Source of the DNA: Trogon surrucura
Lineage: Eukaryota; Chordata; Aves; Trogoniformes; Trogonidae
Assembly: GCA_020746105.1 (NCBI GenBank)
Contig: CM036635.1
Location: forward strand, 11,178,001-11,242,000
Length of the DNA: 64,000 nt
Direction of reading: 5' to 3'
Below, piece after piece: positions 49,401 to 61,347 of this stretch. The translations under genes were made by a program, and so were the position numbers. Every line of letters starts with the position of its first letter. Within the stretch, counting starts at the first letter, position 1. The notes beneath the pieces were generated by a model. That model saw only the letters and a program-made list of their open reading frames with translations, was not told the origin of the DNA and searched no databases.

Positions 49401-52400
49401 CAGAACATCGTGATTCAGCTATAGTCAGACACAGGCTGCGGCGGAGGAGGATGCAAAACCGCGGCTGAAATAGCCTCTTCTTTTCCTTTTTCCTTTTTTT
49501 AACCCCTCGTGGCTATAGCTTGTATTTTGAATTTGACTCTGAAAAGTGTGGCAATGTTATAGTAAGATTTAAATTTGAGCTTTAGTGACAGCTGATTCAC
49601 CTGAAGAAGTGAAAGTACAGAGTGTGGTGAATGAGGTTTGCAGAGACAACTTTTCCAGTTAGGAAATCTGGGGGCAGTTGCAAAGTCAACAAAAACCTTA
49701 CATTTCGATCTTATTTTAGAGAAAGCAGAGATTAGAGCAACCTATAGTCAAAGGACAGCTTTCCAGGGGTGCAAGAGTGCTTTATTTCCTCAGCTCCTAT
49801 TGATTTCCAATACGAATTAACTGACTTTTACGCCTTCAAACATTTCTGCTGCCATCCAGGGTGCTAGAATGAGTGCTGTGTGTTTATTTTGCTTGTTTTG
49901 ATCCCTCCTCAAAGTGCTTTTGTGCAAACTGTCATCTAATTCTCTGTGGCATGCTACAAAGTGGTGAAACTCCTGTCAACTCGTAGGAGCAGGACTCGGC
50001 CCTATAAAAGTGTTGTATTGAATATGTGGTTGTAATTTGCTGCAAAGTTAACACACGCACACACGTAACTCTGCTTTCCTACCCAGTACTGCTCATGAAT
50101 GTACGTGTCTCTTTCCAAAGCTCTCCAAAGGCTTAAACCTATATTCAATCAAGTATCAGGCTCAAATATGATTTGAATGCTGGTGAGGGAGAAGAATCTA
50201 AATTGAGTTATTGTCAGGCAGGGGTTTGCTTTATCAGATTCAGCCATCGCACAGACCAAGTTTAGATCCAGGCACTGAGCTGGAAATTTTTTTTTACTGG
50301 AAGTTCGGACTCAGTCCCGTGCCAGCGCCCTCAGCAGCCCTGCATTCCTCCGCGGCAGCTGGACCCAGCAGCTGGGAATGCAGGCGGATCCTTTATCAGG
50401 GCCAAATCCTGCCTGCATGGCAGTCAAGGGGATTGACTGCCACAGACTTCAAGTAAGATCCGGATTTGGCATAAATAGATGATCTCTGAGAATTAGGTTG
50501 CACGCAACTTTTGCAGTCCTGCCTTCTTTTTGTTTTGAAGCTGCTCTCCACCTTGTTTTGTTGCCAGAATTCATTTAACAGCCAGGACAGAGGGACAAAA
50601 GAGAACAGAAGAGATATTTTGAAAACGTGATAAGAGATAAACAGGCTGATACTTTCTTATAAACAGAGATTTACTTAATCTGTTTAGTGAATACCTAATT
50701 TCAACTTCTCCTTTTTCCTTCCAGCAGAAGAATGTTTAATTGAGCACTGCTAAGCATTAGCGAGTCTGCGAGGCACTTCTTTCCTTAAACATGTAGGAGA
50801 CTCACGTGTATCCATGGGAACTTACTCCTATTAAACTCTTAAAACATACTTTGCTGCTCGAAGTTGTTCTGCAGCAGAGCAGAGCCTGTTCTCTGAGCAA
50901 GAGGCACTTCTCCCCTCCAAAGCTCTGCCCTGGCCGTGCGCCGAGTCCCTTCCGCACACCCGCCGGAGCGGCCGTAGCACTGGTGGCACTGGGCCTGGAG
51001 TGGGTGACAACCGTGATCCATCAGAATTAGAAAAGGGGTGAGGTGGGAGTCCGGAATACTGATGTTTCCCGTTTGTCTGTGTACACGACACACATTTTTC
51101 AGCAGTGTGGGTGACAAGCTAACAAGAAGAAGTGGTGAATTTTCCTTTCTCCAGATGTCTAAGTAAGGACTGTAAGTGCCTTTTTGGAAGATGTATTTCA
51201 ATCAAACAGAAATACGGAGCGCAGTGCACTATTACTGTCAGAGTAAGTCCTCAGAGAGATACTGCACGCAAAACCAAGCCGTCAGGGATCAAATTGTCAT
51301 TTATGAACCTCAAAACCTGTTAATCCCCATATGGTTTTTCCTAAAAAGTATTGATATGAAAATGATTAATAATGTACTTCATGGGCAAGATTTCCCATGC
51401 AGAGGCATTTGTGCTAATGCACAAAAACATACCCAGCCATCTTAAAATATAGCTCCATTTTGCATTTTGTTGTCTGTTTTGAACAGGATAATTTCTTCAG
51501 GTGCTCAGTGCCTAACAAAACTGCCGGCTTATTAGGAAGTAGGTAAAATGATGTGTCCAGTGTCTTCTGTATAACCCCCTTGGTTTCCCCAGTGAGTAGC
51601 TGGTACTCCCTTGTCTGGCTAGGAAGGTCACAGTGCATATGGTGGGCAGCTGAAAGCTGTTGTCTTGGCAAATGGGGAGGTGGCCCTCATTGATCCGTTC
51701 AGCTGTGACAGGCTTCAAAACCAAGTGTTGGCCGGGCAAAAGGGAGACAGTGAGTGTTTAGAAGTAGAGGCATCCTGTTAGGGACTGTCACCAGAAGCTG
51801 TTGTCCTCCTGAAGTGCCTTCTGTGTAGAAATTTATTGTTGAGAGTGGTTTTTTGCATTTCAGAGGAGGAGACGTGTGAAATGCCACCTTTGCATCCTTC
51901 TTGGGATCATCCTGCCTGGCCAGGTGAGTGCTGTGATGTTCTTGTGCCCTGTCACCACGCGGCCGATGCTCTTCCTGTCAGATTCCTGCTCAGCAGGAAC
52001 TGGAAAGGCTCAACCGATCACTTGGCAAAGCATCACGAAAGCGTTTAGCTCTTGCCAAGTTCACAGAAGCGTTCCTACAGCATCCACGTGAGAAAGGCAG
52101 AGATTGAGGTCGCTCTGGAGAAGCCCAAGGGCGAGGTTTGTTAGATCCCAAACACGTGCTGTCAGATGAGATCCATACATTCATTTCTTAATCCCAAACT
52201 TAGAGGCTCGAAGTTATCATCTGTCAGTTTAGGGCCTCTAAATAGGATGTAATGTTGTAGTGGAAGTGGATGACAAAGAGGTATCGAAAGCAACTGCAGC
52301 ATAATATCCCACGGGATACCCAGAGCATGATTTGGCTGCACTGCTTAACTCAATAGCATACGCCATACGGAGCGTTTTCCCAAACTACAAACACGCTAAT

Positions 52401-55400
52401 ATATAATTTCTGCAGCCTGGCAATTGAATTTCATTGGAACGATATTTATGCTCTGCAATAATATGCATAGGTCTTCATCTGTCTTTGAAATGGTTTCTGA
52501 ACCAGAATCATCACTCAGGTGTAAAGGATTATTTAAAACCTCAGCCCTTGCACAGCAGAACCCGCTGATCTCTGTGGAGTCACTCCTGATCTGCAAAGCT
52601 ATGAGCAAAAGCAAATTTGGTCCAGTGCTTCTCAAAGTTTATTGCTAATACTTGTGTTTACATCTGTCTCATGCAGTTGAATAGGTCCTTAAATTTGAAT
52701 TTACAGGTAACCTTTAATTTAGAGCTTACTCTTCCCACTCGGATGTTTAAGAGGCAAGTGTCCTAGTGCTGGAGGAGACACTGGAGAGAACCTGAACCCT
52801 CTCCAAGATCTCTAAAGAAGACTGTGTAGCAGGTTTTAGGCAGCATTGTTTCGGGAATGTGATTGAGTTGAAAATCACATTTTGGAATGCGATTGAGGGC
52901 TTTTAAGCCCTCCCAGCTATAAAGGACATAGGAGGGACTTGCCTTTGTACCTCTTAGTCACAGTGCGCAGGAGCAAGTGCATTGCTCTCTGTTTCTGCTG
53001 CCACTTGTGAACTGTAGTCAGTGGCAGCATGAGGTCTGAGACGCCGCATGGATTTGCACCTTTGGAGAATCTGGCCGGCAGTGCTTGCTCCCTTTGGAGG
53101 CACGCTGCAGGCTTTCTGCAGGGAGGTGCCATCAAGGTTGCCGAGTCCAATTCCACACAATTGCAAGCAACTGTATAATAGATAATAGTCCAGACATTCG
53201 GCTCCTCACCTCTCGTACTTCCAAAGCCATCAGAGCTTCTTCAGAGCGCTGCAATAAGCCTGAGATCTTCAGTGCTGAATATTGTACCTGGCAGAGACTA
53301 CAGTGGGCCACGAGAAAAGATGGATCAAAGGCTTTCTCCTTGTTTTTTGCAGAAGGAGTGTAAATTGTACGCTATGATAAGAACTTTGAGCAGTAAGAGC
53401 TCTGGCATGATTTTTTAGGATCTTATCCTTGTGTTGCAGCATTTGAGAAGAGATCGTTTTACAACAGAAAAAATACGTGTTAATAACCCCAAGTAATTTC
53501 CTGTGGAAACTCAAACCACTGTTACCCTTAGATTTGAACTCTTTCTCCCTCACCTAAAAGACAGAATTGTACACTGAAAAAAAAAAAAAATCATCTTTCT
53601 TCCCCAGGCATGCCAGTACAAAGAAGATGGTACTGGCTTCCAGAGGGTTTTTTGTTATTATACAACACAGCATCTGCACAGCCCCGTGTGCTGCAGTGGT
53701 GGTGCCAAACAGCTGGCAGAGATCTGACCCGAAGAGCACGGGGCATTGCCAGGGACAGCAGCAGGTTTGATTTGAGCCACCTTTTCTGTAACTAAAGAAG
53801 TTCTGGAAGTTGCATGCTCGGCACAGTGTTGCTTTCGGTATGTGGCTTGTTTTCATTCAAAGTAGGAAGGCTTTTAGTCCCATTAAGTGCTCCATTCTAC
53901 TGATGGAAAAATTACAGCGCTTGAGCCTTGGATTTCTCTCCCAGAGAAGGATCATCTCTTTCTACAGTCTAAACTGCGCTCGGAGGAGTATGCAAAACCT
54001 TTGGTGTGCTCTTCTCACAACTCAACCTCTCCTTAATAAAGTGCTAAACCTTGTAATAAAGGGCTTCAGACGCTGGAAACTCCCTTTTATTTTCTGGCTT
54101 CTGTAATATTTCTTTGTCCACACAGAGAAAAATTACCTTTAGGTGAATAGTCTGCATTTTGCAAGGGCAACCAGAAGAGGAGCTGATGGGGAGCAGCTGG
54201 TGTGGCAGGGATAGAGCACCCTGCATGGTGGAGAGGGAAGCTCCCACTCTGTGTTGGAGGAATAGGGAAACGGATATATTTTCATCTTGGTTTTATAAGA
54301 ATTTTATGAAAACTCTTGACAGATGTGAGAAAAGGGTGGAAGCCCAAAGAATCTCCTCTTGGCAAAGAAGCACTTCCCATTCAAGCTTTGCGGCTGGTGT
54401 CTGAGTCAGAGCTCACCTGAGCCAGGGGGAGCTTTTCCTTGGATTTCGATGGGCTTTGGAGGAAGCTGGTGATTAAAAAACAGACAAGAGCTGGTATCTC
54501 TTCCTCTGAGTGGGGAGGTTCAGACCAGAGCTGGGTGCAGCTTTGGGGGTGTTTAACTGAGCAGTGATTCTGCCTTGGAGGTTGGCAGCACAGCATCTTT
54601 TTGAAGGTGGATTATTCAAACCTCTCCCAGCAGTAACCATGCTCGAGACGTCACAAAGCAGCACCGAGAGCTCTCAGGCAGCGCTTTGACTCCTGGCACA
54701 GCTCTCGGGTTGAGGGTGATAGCTGTGGTGTGACTCAAACCTGCTTGCCTCCGCTTAGTCATTCTCTCCTCATTATCTACCTTCTCTATAAGTTTCTTCC
54801 TCCTAAACTCTTCAGAGAGGCACTGGGTGCAGGTGTGTGTGTTAGGCAGAAAAGGAGACTGCACAGCAGCCCAGCAGCACCAGGCAGGGACTCTTAATGC
54901 TGCCAGTTTTATCCATAAGATGACTTGTGCCTCTGGGGACACCAGGAACCATTTGTTGTATTTTTATTCTAATGTTTCTCTGGCTTAATTATTTGAGGGG
55001 ATGTGTCAGAGTGTGTCACTGTCAGATGTTGCTGCTGAAAGGGGATTTCAGCCAGTGAAAACTCCAACTGGGCACGTGCTTACATAGGCTTTAGTGAGAG
55101 CAATGAAGTCCTCTTTGTTCCAGTTTTTCCATTGCCTTTGGATCAGACTATGTCTCTCCTTAGATCTGTATTAAGTTTGATTTTAAAACCTTTGACCAAA
55201 CGGAGCAGAGGATTTACCTTGTACACTCTACTTCCTGAAATTATCTTCAAAACAGCTTTGCCATTTTTCCACCCAGGGCTGCTGCAGCGACGTACGGTCT
55301 GAGCCCCCGTGGGCTGTAGCTGGGCTCCCCAGGCAGAGGGGTTTGTTCAGACCATGCCTGGAGAAGCTGCACGATGCCGTGGCCCTGTGCCACCAACTGC

Positions 55401-58400
55401 TGCTGCCTCCTCGGTCCTGGAGAGGTTTGTTCCCTGGGAACTCTCTCCGGTGTGTCACTGTGCCGGCAGATGATGAGGATAAACAGAAGCACTGGAGAGG
55501 AAGAGTGATAAAGGAACCACAGGGATCTGATTGTTTATTAGAGGGGGGTTTGGATCCATTTTTTTTTTATTTCATGGCAATTCATAAACATTCAGAAACT
55601 CAAAGATTTAAGAACTAACCACTAGGAGCATAGCTTCTTCCCTGCAGGCTGCGGACAGCCAGGTACATTTACAATTCTTTACTAATCAGACTAGGACTAG
55701 ACCAGCAAATTTATGTAAAAACGCTAATACTTTTATTACTGAAGACAGCCCAGAGCCCAGGCCCCTCCAGTTTGTCTAGAAGATGGGATATTTGATTTTC
55801 CCCCACTAAGAGTATGTTTTCTTGTCACCTGGCAGTTTGCACAAAAGCTCTGAAGTACATGGCGTACGGCAAAGAGAACATCGTAATCTGCTCTGTCGCC
55901 TGATCAGCTCACATGGCAGTGGGCACGTTCCTGGCTCCACCAAGCTTTGCAGCCATAAAACTGTTTCTTGCTTCCTGACGGTTATTCCTGCCTTTGCTTT
56001 AACTGTCTGCAATAATTCATAAGTATTTTCTCTCAAAACATGCATTGTTAATGCTTCCTTTAATTATAACATGTACCTAGGATTGGTAGAGGTGGGATTT
56101 GGTGGTCCTGGGCACTGCTGTTGTCTAGGCATCTCCAGATGATTCACTTTGGTGATGCACACTTCCCCAGGCGGTGGGTTTGATGTGAAGAACATCTCTC
56201 TAAGGGTAAGTTGGTATTGCAGAGTCAGTTGCATTCACACAGCCATGCCAAAATAGGGTGGAAACCTCTTTTTTTTTCCCATTTGAGTGGCTGGTGCAGT
56301 ACCAGTGTGGGACCCACAAAGAGCTCTCCTACCTTCTGTCATCCTTCCCTCAGTAAATTTGCCTCTGCTTATGATGGTCAGGCATTTGTTTGGTAATGAC
56401 TGTCAGGACGACCCTGGCAGCGGTGATAGAGGGATATGTGGCTGCATTGAACAAGCACAATCAAATGGTTCTTTTGAGCAATAACTGACAGAAGCCACTT
56501 CAAGTAAGCTCTACAGGATGAAGAGCGAAGCGCCACACAAAAAGAGAGAGCAGATGATACAAGCGCAATTGTTTATAAACCAAAGGCTTTATTATTCGCC
56601 ACGAGTAATCATCAAATCTTTGACTGAAAATTACTTCCATTAAAATTTAACATTTAAAAAGAGAGGACATTTGTCTTCAGTAGGATTTTCCTGCACTGGG
56701 CTCAACAGGAGAAATTGAAGATAAACATCACTCTCACAGGCAGGGTCCGTGGAGGGAAAGCCTGGTCAGGGCAGCTGAATGGCTTCGGGCTTTTTGTTCC
56801 TGGTGGTGGGAAGCAGAGAGATCTGGACAAAGAGCTGCGGGAGCGCTGCTCAGGGGAGAGGAAGCTCTGCGTGGGGAGTCATTGAACTCAATGAAATGAG
56901 AAAATGCTGTGTCTCGGGGTTGGTTTTGTCTTGCCCCCATTAGCTGCAGCTGTGGGAGGCTCTGGAGTGCACTGAGGCCGGTGGCTCTGGTGTCCTCTTC
57001 CTCTCACTGAGCTGCAAGCTCACACCTAACAGCCGGGGGGTTGAAAGGAGGCTGCGTGTCTTTGACTTAAGGTACAAAATGTTGGGTTTGTATGTTTCTG
57101 ATTAGAGATACAGAGAGCATATTCCTCTTCCTAAGAAACATACCCGGACTCAGAAACAGGATTGTTGCTTAGTCCTATAAAGTGAAGGAGAGTTCCTGTA
57201 CCCTGAGCTACACATGGAAATAGAAATACCTGTACGCTGGCAGAAGTGGGGCCAGAAGCAGGTTCATGTGGGACTTTGGAAAGAAAGGACAGGAGGTGGT
57301 GTCGGAGTAAAGCATTAGACCTGATGGTTTTTCTTCACAGCTGCCAAGAAGGGGGTGGGCTTTTTTGCTGAACTGCAGAAAGGGGACTGGGATTTCTCTG
57401 CCTTCCTCAGTGCTCAGAGGGAGGATGTGCGGGGACACCAGCACTTTTACCCGTCGGCATCAGGGGAGATTTGACTGCTGAAAAAGAGCCTTTCATTGTA
57501 CCCCAAATAGCTTGGGTGAGAGACAGGTAAAAGACAAGCATTCTCTGCCAGGGAGGCTAAGCAACTTTTCTCTTTCAGGGTCCAGGCTGGTGGGCTGGAG
57601 CGTCTCCCTTAAGTGGGAGAAACATCAGGTGTTCTTCATTTCCCAAAGAGCTCTCTGTTACCTCCTACCCCTTTGTAACTTGTTCAGAAACACCTCCCTG
57701 TTGGTAGCACGGCATTGAAAGAAGGTAGGAGAGTATCTGATGGAACCACTGGGATTGGGGGTGGGTTTTAGAGACTTTTCTTAGATGTTGGTGAAATGAT
57801 GAATGCAAGCACTATTGTTACTTAATTCACCTAGGCTTTATGCTGCCAGTGGCCCCAGGGTTGTTCTCCTCGCTGCCACTTTGAGTTAGCACACCACCAA
57901 AGGCAAGGAGACTGAATATTTGTGTCCCAGAGAAGTGCTGAGATGCTGGCTGGTGGCTGGCAGTTGTCCCAGCAGGTTGTTTGAAGGTGCTACCTCTGCT
58001 CAGTCCTTGAGGTGTCACAGCACTGTAACTCGCCTGAGATTCAAACATGCATCTCCAGAACCTCATATGGTGATTATCTGAAAGAAGCAGCTGCTTTACA
58101 ACCGGTGTAACAGGGGCATATCTTAGCAACCACAATGGGAAAATCCTCTTCCAGCCTCTGCAACGGTCCTCAAACAAGACAGTTTCGTTACTCCTAGAAA
58201 GCCAATGTAAAGCTGCATGATGTGCTTTTAAAAGACTATAACTTTTTCTTTTTTTTTCTTTCTCTAAAGCATTTAGAGAAGTACGACCATACATTTGGTT
58301 GAAAATGACTGGGATTTAGGCACTGGAACAGCTTTATGGGTTCAAGCTGTCAAGTAACTGCAGGGCAAAACCCTCCAGTGTCCCCATGCAGTTCCCAGAT

Positions 58401-59079
58401 CCCTGTTCAGTGCTCAGGCCCATTAGACAACCTCCACATGGTGGGAGGTTTATGAATGTGTTGGAGAAAGTGACTGAAAAAGGAGCTGCCAATGACAGGG
58501 AAGGAAAGGGGTTTAACATTATTGCAGCGATCTTGTCAGCGACAAGTCCTGACTTGTGGTAGCTCCTTCTGCTCGGGCTAGTCAGCTGTGAACCCCCTTG
58601 TTATTTGCTGTCAAAGCGAGATCTGCTGTGTGGATCCCACATCTCAGTGCTGTTCTGAAAACCCAGAGGGGAGCGAGCAGAGTGGAAACCTCCTAAGGAG
58701 GCGTTGGGGCCGGGTGGGCTGTATGGTCCAACCTGCCGTGGGCTGCACCACTCACCTGGAAAGTGCTGACGGGAGAGCTCGGAGGAGCAATCCCACCTAG
58801 GAGCCTCATGGGACCAGCACTGTCCAACTCCTTTGTTTGGTGGTTTTATGTGGCTTTGAGTGTGCCAACCAGCAGGAACAAAAACGCTTGTGGGGTTGTG
58901 TAGCAGGGTTTGAGAATGGCAGTTGCACATAAATTTTGCACTCGAGCACTAGAAAGCCTAAAGATTTGTGATTTAAACCCAAGTCCATTTTGAAAAGAGG
59001 CTTTAAGCATTTTTTAGATGTTACTCTGTATGTGTTATGGACTGTTTTTCTCTGGCAAGAGAAGCTGTCTGCACTGCAT

Positions 59080-59490
59080 TATACATTAGGGTCTTGAAAG
59101 CGTAACTAGTTGTGTAATTATTAGAATTGTATTTGCATTCACCACTAGGATGTATATAACTAGTATCGTAATGCATGCTAATTAAATGCCAATTAATAAT
59201 TTTTAAAAAATGAGGTTTGAATCTATATAGCTATCACAGATGTAGTAAATATTCGTTGCTTATGAAGCAATCAGTTGTGTTTTAATATGCAACCCTGCTC
59301 TTATATAAAGAACAGCCAATTATTTAGAACAGATTTAATGTGTTCATTATTCATATTACACAGCTACTGCTGACTGAATGGCAGTCATTTTCATGTATTT
59401 GACTGATTTGATATTATTGCACATTAATGCTTCCAGCTGTCCATACTGGGCTGGCTCATGTTTCAACTGTCATAAAACATGCAAATTCAT
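59080..59490. promoter_or_regulatory. AT-rich homeodomain/POU motif cluster, possible conserved enhancer
   Basis: About 400 bp of non-repetitive AT-rich sequence with many homeodomain cores: GTGTAATTATTAG, GCTAATTAAATG, CCAATTAATAATT, GCCAATTATTTAG and GCACATTAATGC. There is also an exact POU octamer ATGCAAAT at 59479-59486 and a related TATGCAA near 59287. It lacks simple-repeat structure and has no open frame. This composition is typical of developmental conserved non-coding elements, but conservation itself cannot be seen here. Confidence 0.3.
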
Positions 59491-61304
59491 TAAGTTTTAC
59501 CCTGCCAGGTAGAGGGGTTTGCTCGTGCTTAATGCGTCCAGGCAATCCAGACAGGCTGCTGAAAACCAGTCGTCTGTCTTGGTACAGTTTGAAGCTTTAT
59601 GGCTCTGGCAGGATATCTCACATTGCTTTATCTGCAGGCTTCAGAAACGCTGTGGAAGAGAGTCAAAGCTCACGTGGAGCTGAGAGCATTGATGCTTCTG
59701 ATTTAAGAAACATTCGGAGTTTCTGCTTCCAGAGAGGGAAGCAGGCTTTGGTGCGTTCTGCTCTGGTGTAAGTTCCTGCTGCAAGTTTACAGTTGTGTTG
59801 TAGGCCTGGGGGGGGACAAGTCCAAGCTAAATTAGCTGAACAAGCTGGCTGCTGCCTCCTGTAAACTGATAATGAGCAAAGGGAAAGGCTTGTGGTGTGC
59901 AGCCAAGCAGAGCTGATTAAAGAGTTGCTTTGGCTGGGCAGGGTTCAGCCAGGACACTGCGGTGCATCCCTGTTCCCGCGCCTGCTCGCTTGCCCTGGGC
60001 TCCACCACGCTGGACACTTCCATCGTACACCAGGAAGGTTTTGCCCGCGTCGATGACAGGACAGGGCTGAGAAACCTGCCTAGGAATTTCCCCAAATCAT
60101 CCCACCTCACTCTCTGGGAGCATCTGCAGTGTTGAGCTCTTGGTGCTCCTCTGCCATCCCCAACGGAACGGAGGGCAAGGGCACACGAAGGAGGAGTGGG
60201 AGGAACGAGGGAGGTGATGAAGGACTGGCACGCTGCACAGTTAGGAGTGGGGCAGTGAGGTCTGGTGTAGCATTAACACCTATCCCGACAGCTCCCAAAA
60301 AGGCTCTGTGGCTCCTGAGGCACATTCACCCCCAGTGTCTGGCTCCTAATCTAGAACTCCAGAATCTCTGCCTTCAGCACTTGTCCAGAAACAGCTGCAA
60401 AACCCTCTGGAGAGGAGCTCCGCTGTTGCCCCTGGCTGGCTAATGCCTGTGGGGATGACAGCTGAGGGCTGCCTTCAGCGCTGGGGATAGCCCTGGGCTT
60501 CCACCAGAGCTTCCCTGGCTTGGGATGGGAAGGGCTGGGTCCTGGGGGCAGCCACTACAGGTGTTCCGGATTATTCTCCCCTCCATTTTTTTTCCCCAAG
60601 TTAAGAAATAATGTAGCAAAAAACTGTTTTCCATGAATGTTATGAGTTCCCAAGTCAAAAGGGAAGTAGTGACAGAATTAAGGGTTTTCCTGCAGCCTCA
60701 GTTGTGTATATGGACATTTCTTTGGTACTTCCTCCATGTGGTTTCAGTGGTTACTAAGCCCTGATGCATTTGCTCTCACTAGAAATGTCCCCAAACTGCC
60801 TATAACCCAGAATTGGGCTGAAACTTATTAGGAACAAGTACATTCATGCTTTGCTAAACTATCACCTTTTTAAAGTGCCTGTAAGTTCTCTAGTTACTTG
60901 CTGCACCATCCAAGGGTCCCAGCACCAGCATAGTCAGAGTTTTGCATCCTGCTTCTGTCTACTTTGTTCATCCTCACTCTCTGATTTTTCAGTCTTTAGC
61001 TTTAATTTCTGGAGCTGGTGATACCTTAAATGGATCATTTCAGCTCATTTGGTTTCATTCAGAAATCAATCAACTCAAATCATCTTCAGGTGTAAGTAAT
61101 GAAACTAAGTTGAAGCACTTCTCTAAGTGTTTTCCTAAGCTGCTTGGCTGAGCTCAAGCTGTGCTGCCTTTATAAGACAATTTAGGTCTAAAACTCACTT
61201 CAGACTTCATCAGCAAGGTAAGAGGGTGCTAGTAATGATTCTAATTTTTCAACTCAAGATACTTGTTTGGCAGAATGGCTTGGTGTTTCCCTTAAAGTTA
61301 ATGC

Positions 61305-61347
61305 ATCTCTCTCTCTCTCTTTTTTTTTTTAATTTTTTTTTCCCCCC
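61305..61347. repeat. (TC)n followed by poly(T)/poly(C) tract
   Basis: A CT dinucleotide run passes into T runs and ends in a C run, about 40 bp of pure or nearly pure pyrimidine. It is ordinary microsatellite or low-complexity DNA. Confidence 0.75.

Noticed and set aside
47859..49424. Plus-strand open frame of 521 codons opposite UTS2R
   Set aside because: It is the antisense shadow of the receptor gene and its CpG island, has no known domain, and has a composition typical of reverse-complement translation.
57827..58294. 155-codon minus-strand frame
   Set aside because: No domain or splice signals that I can recognise; treated as a chance open frame.
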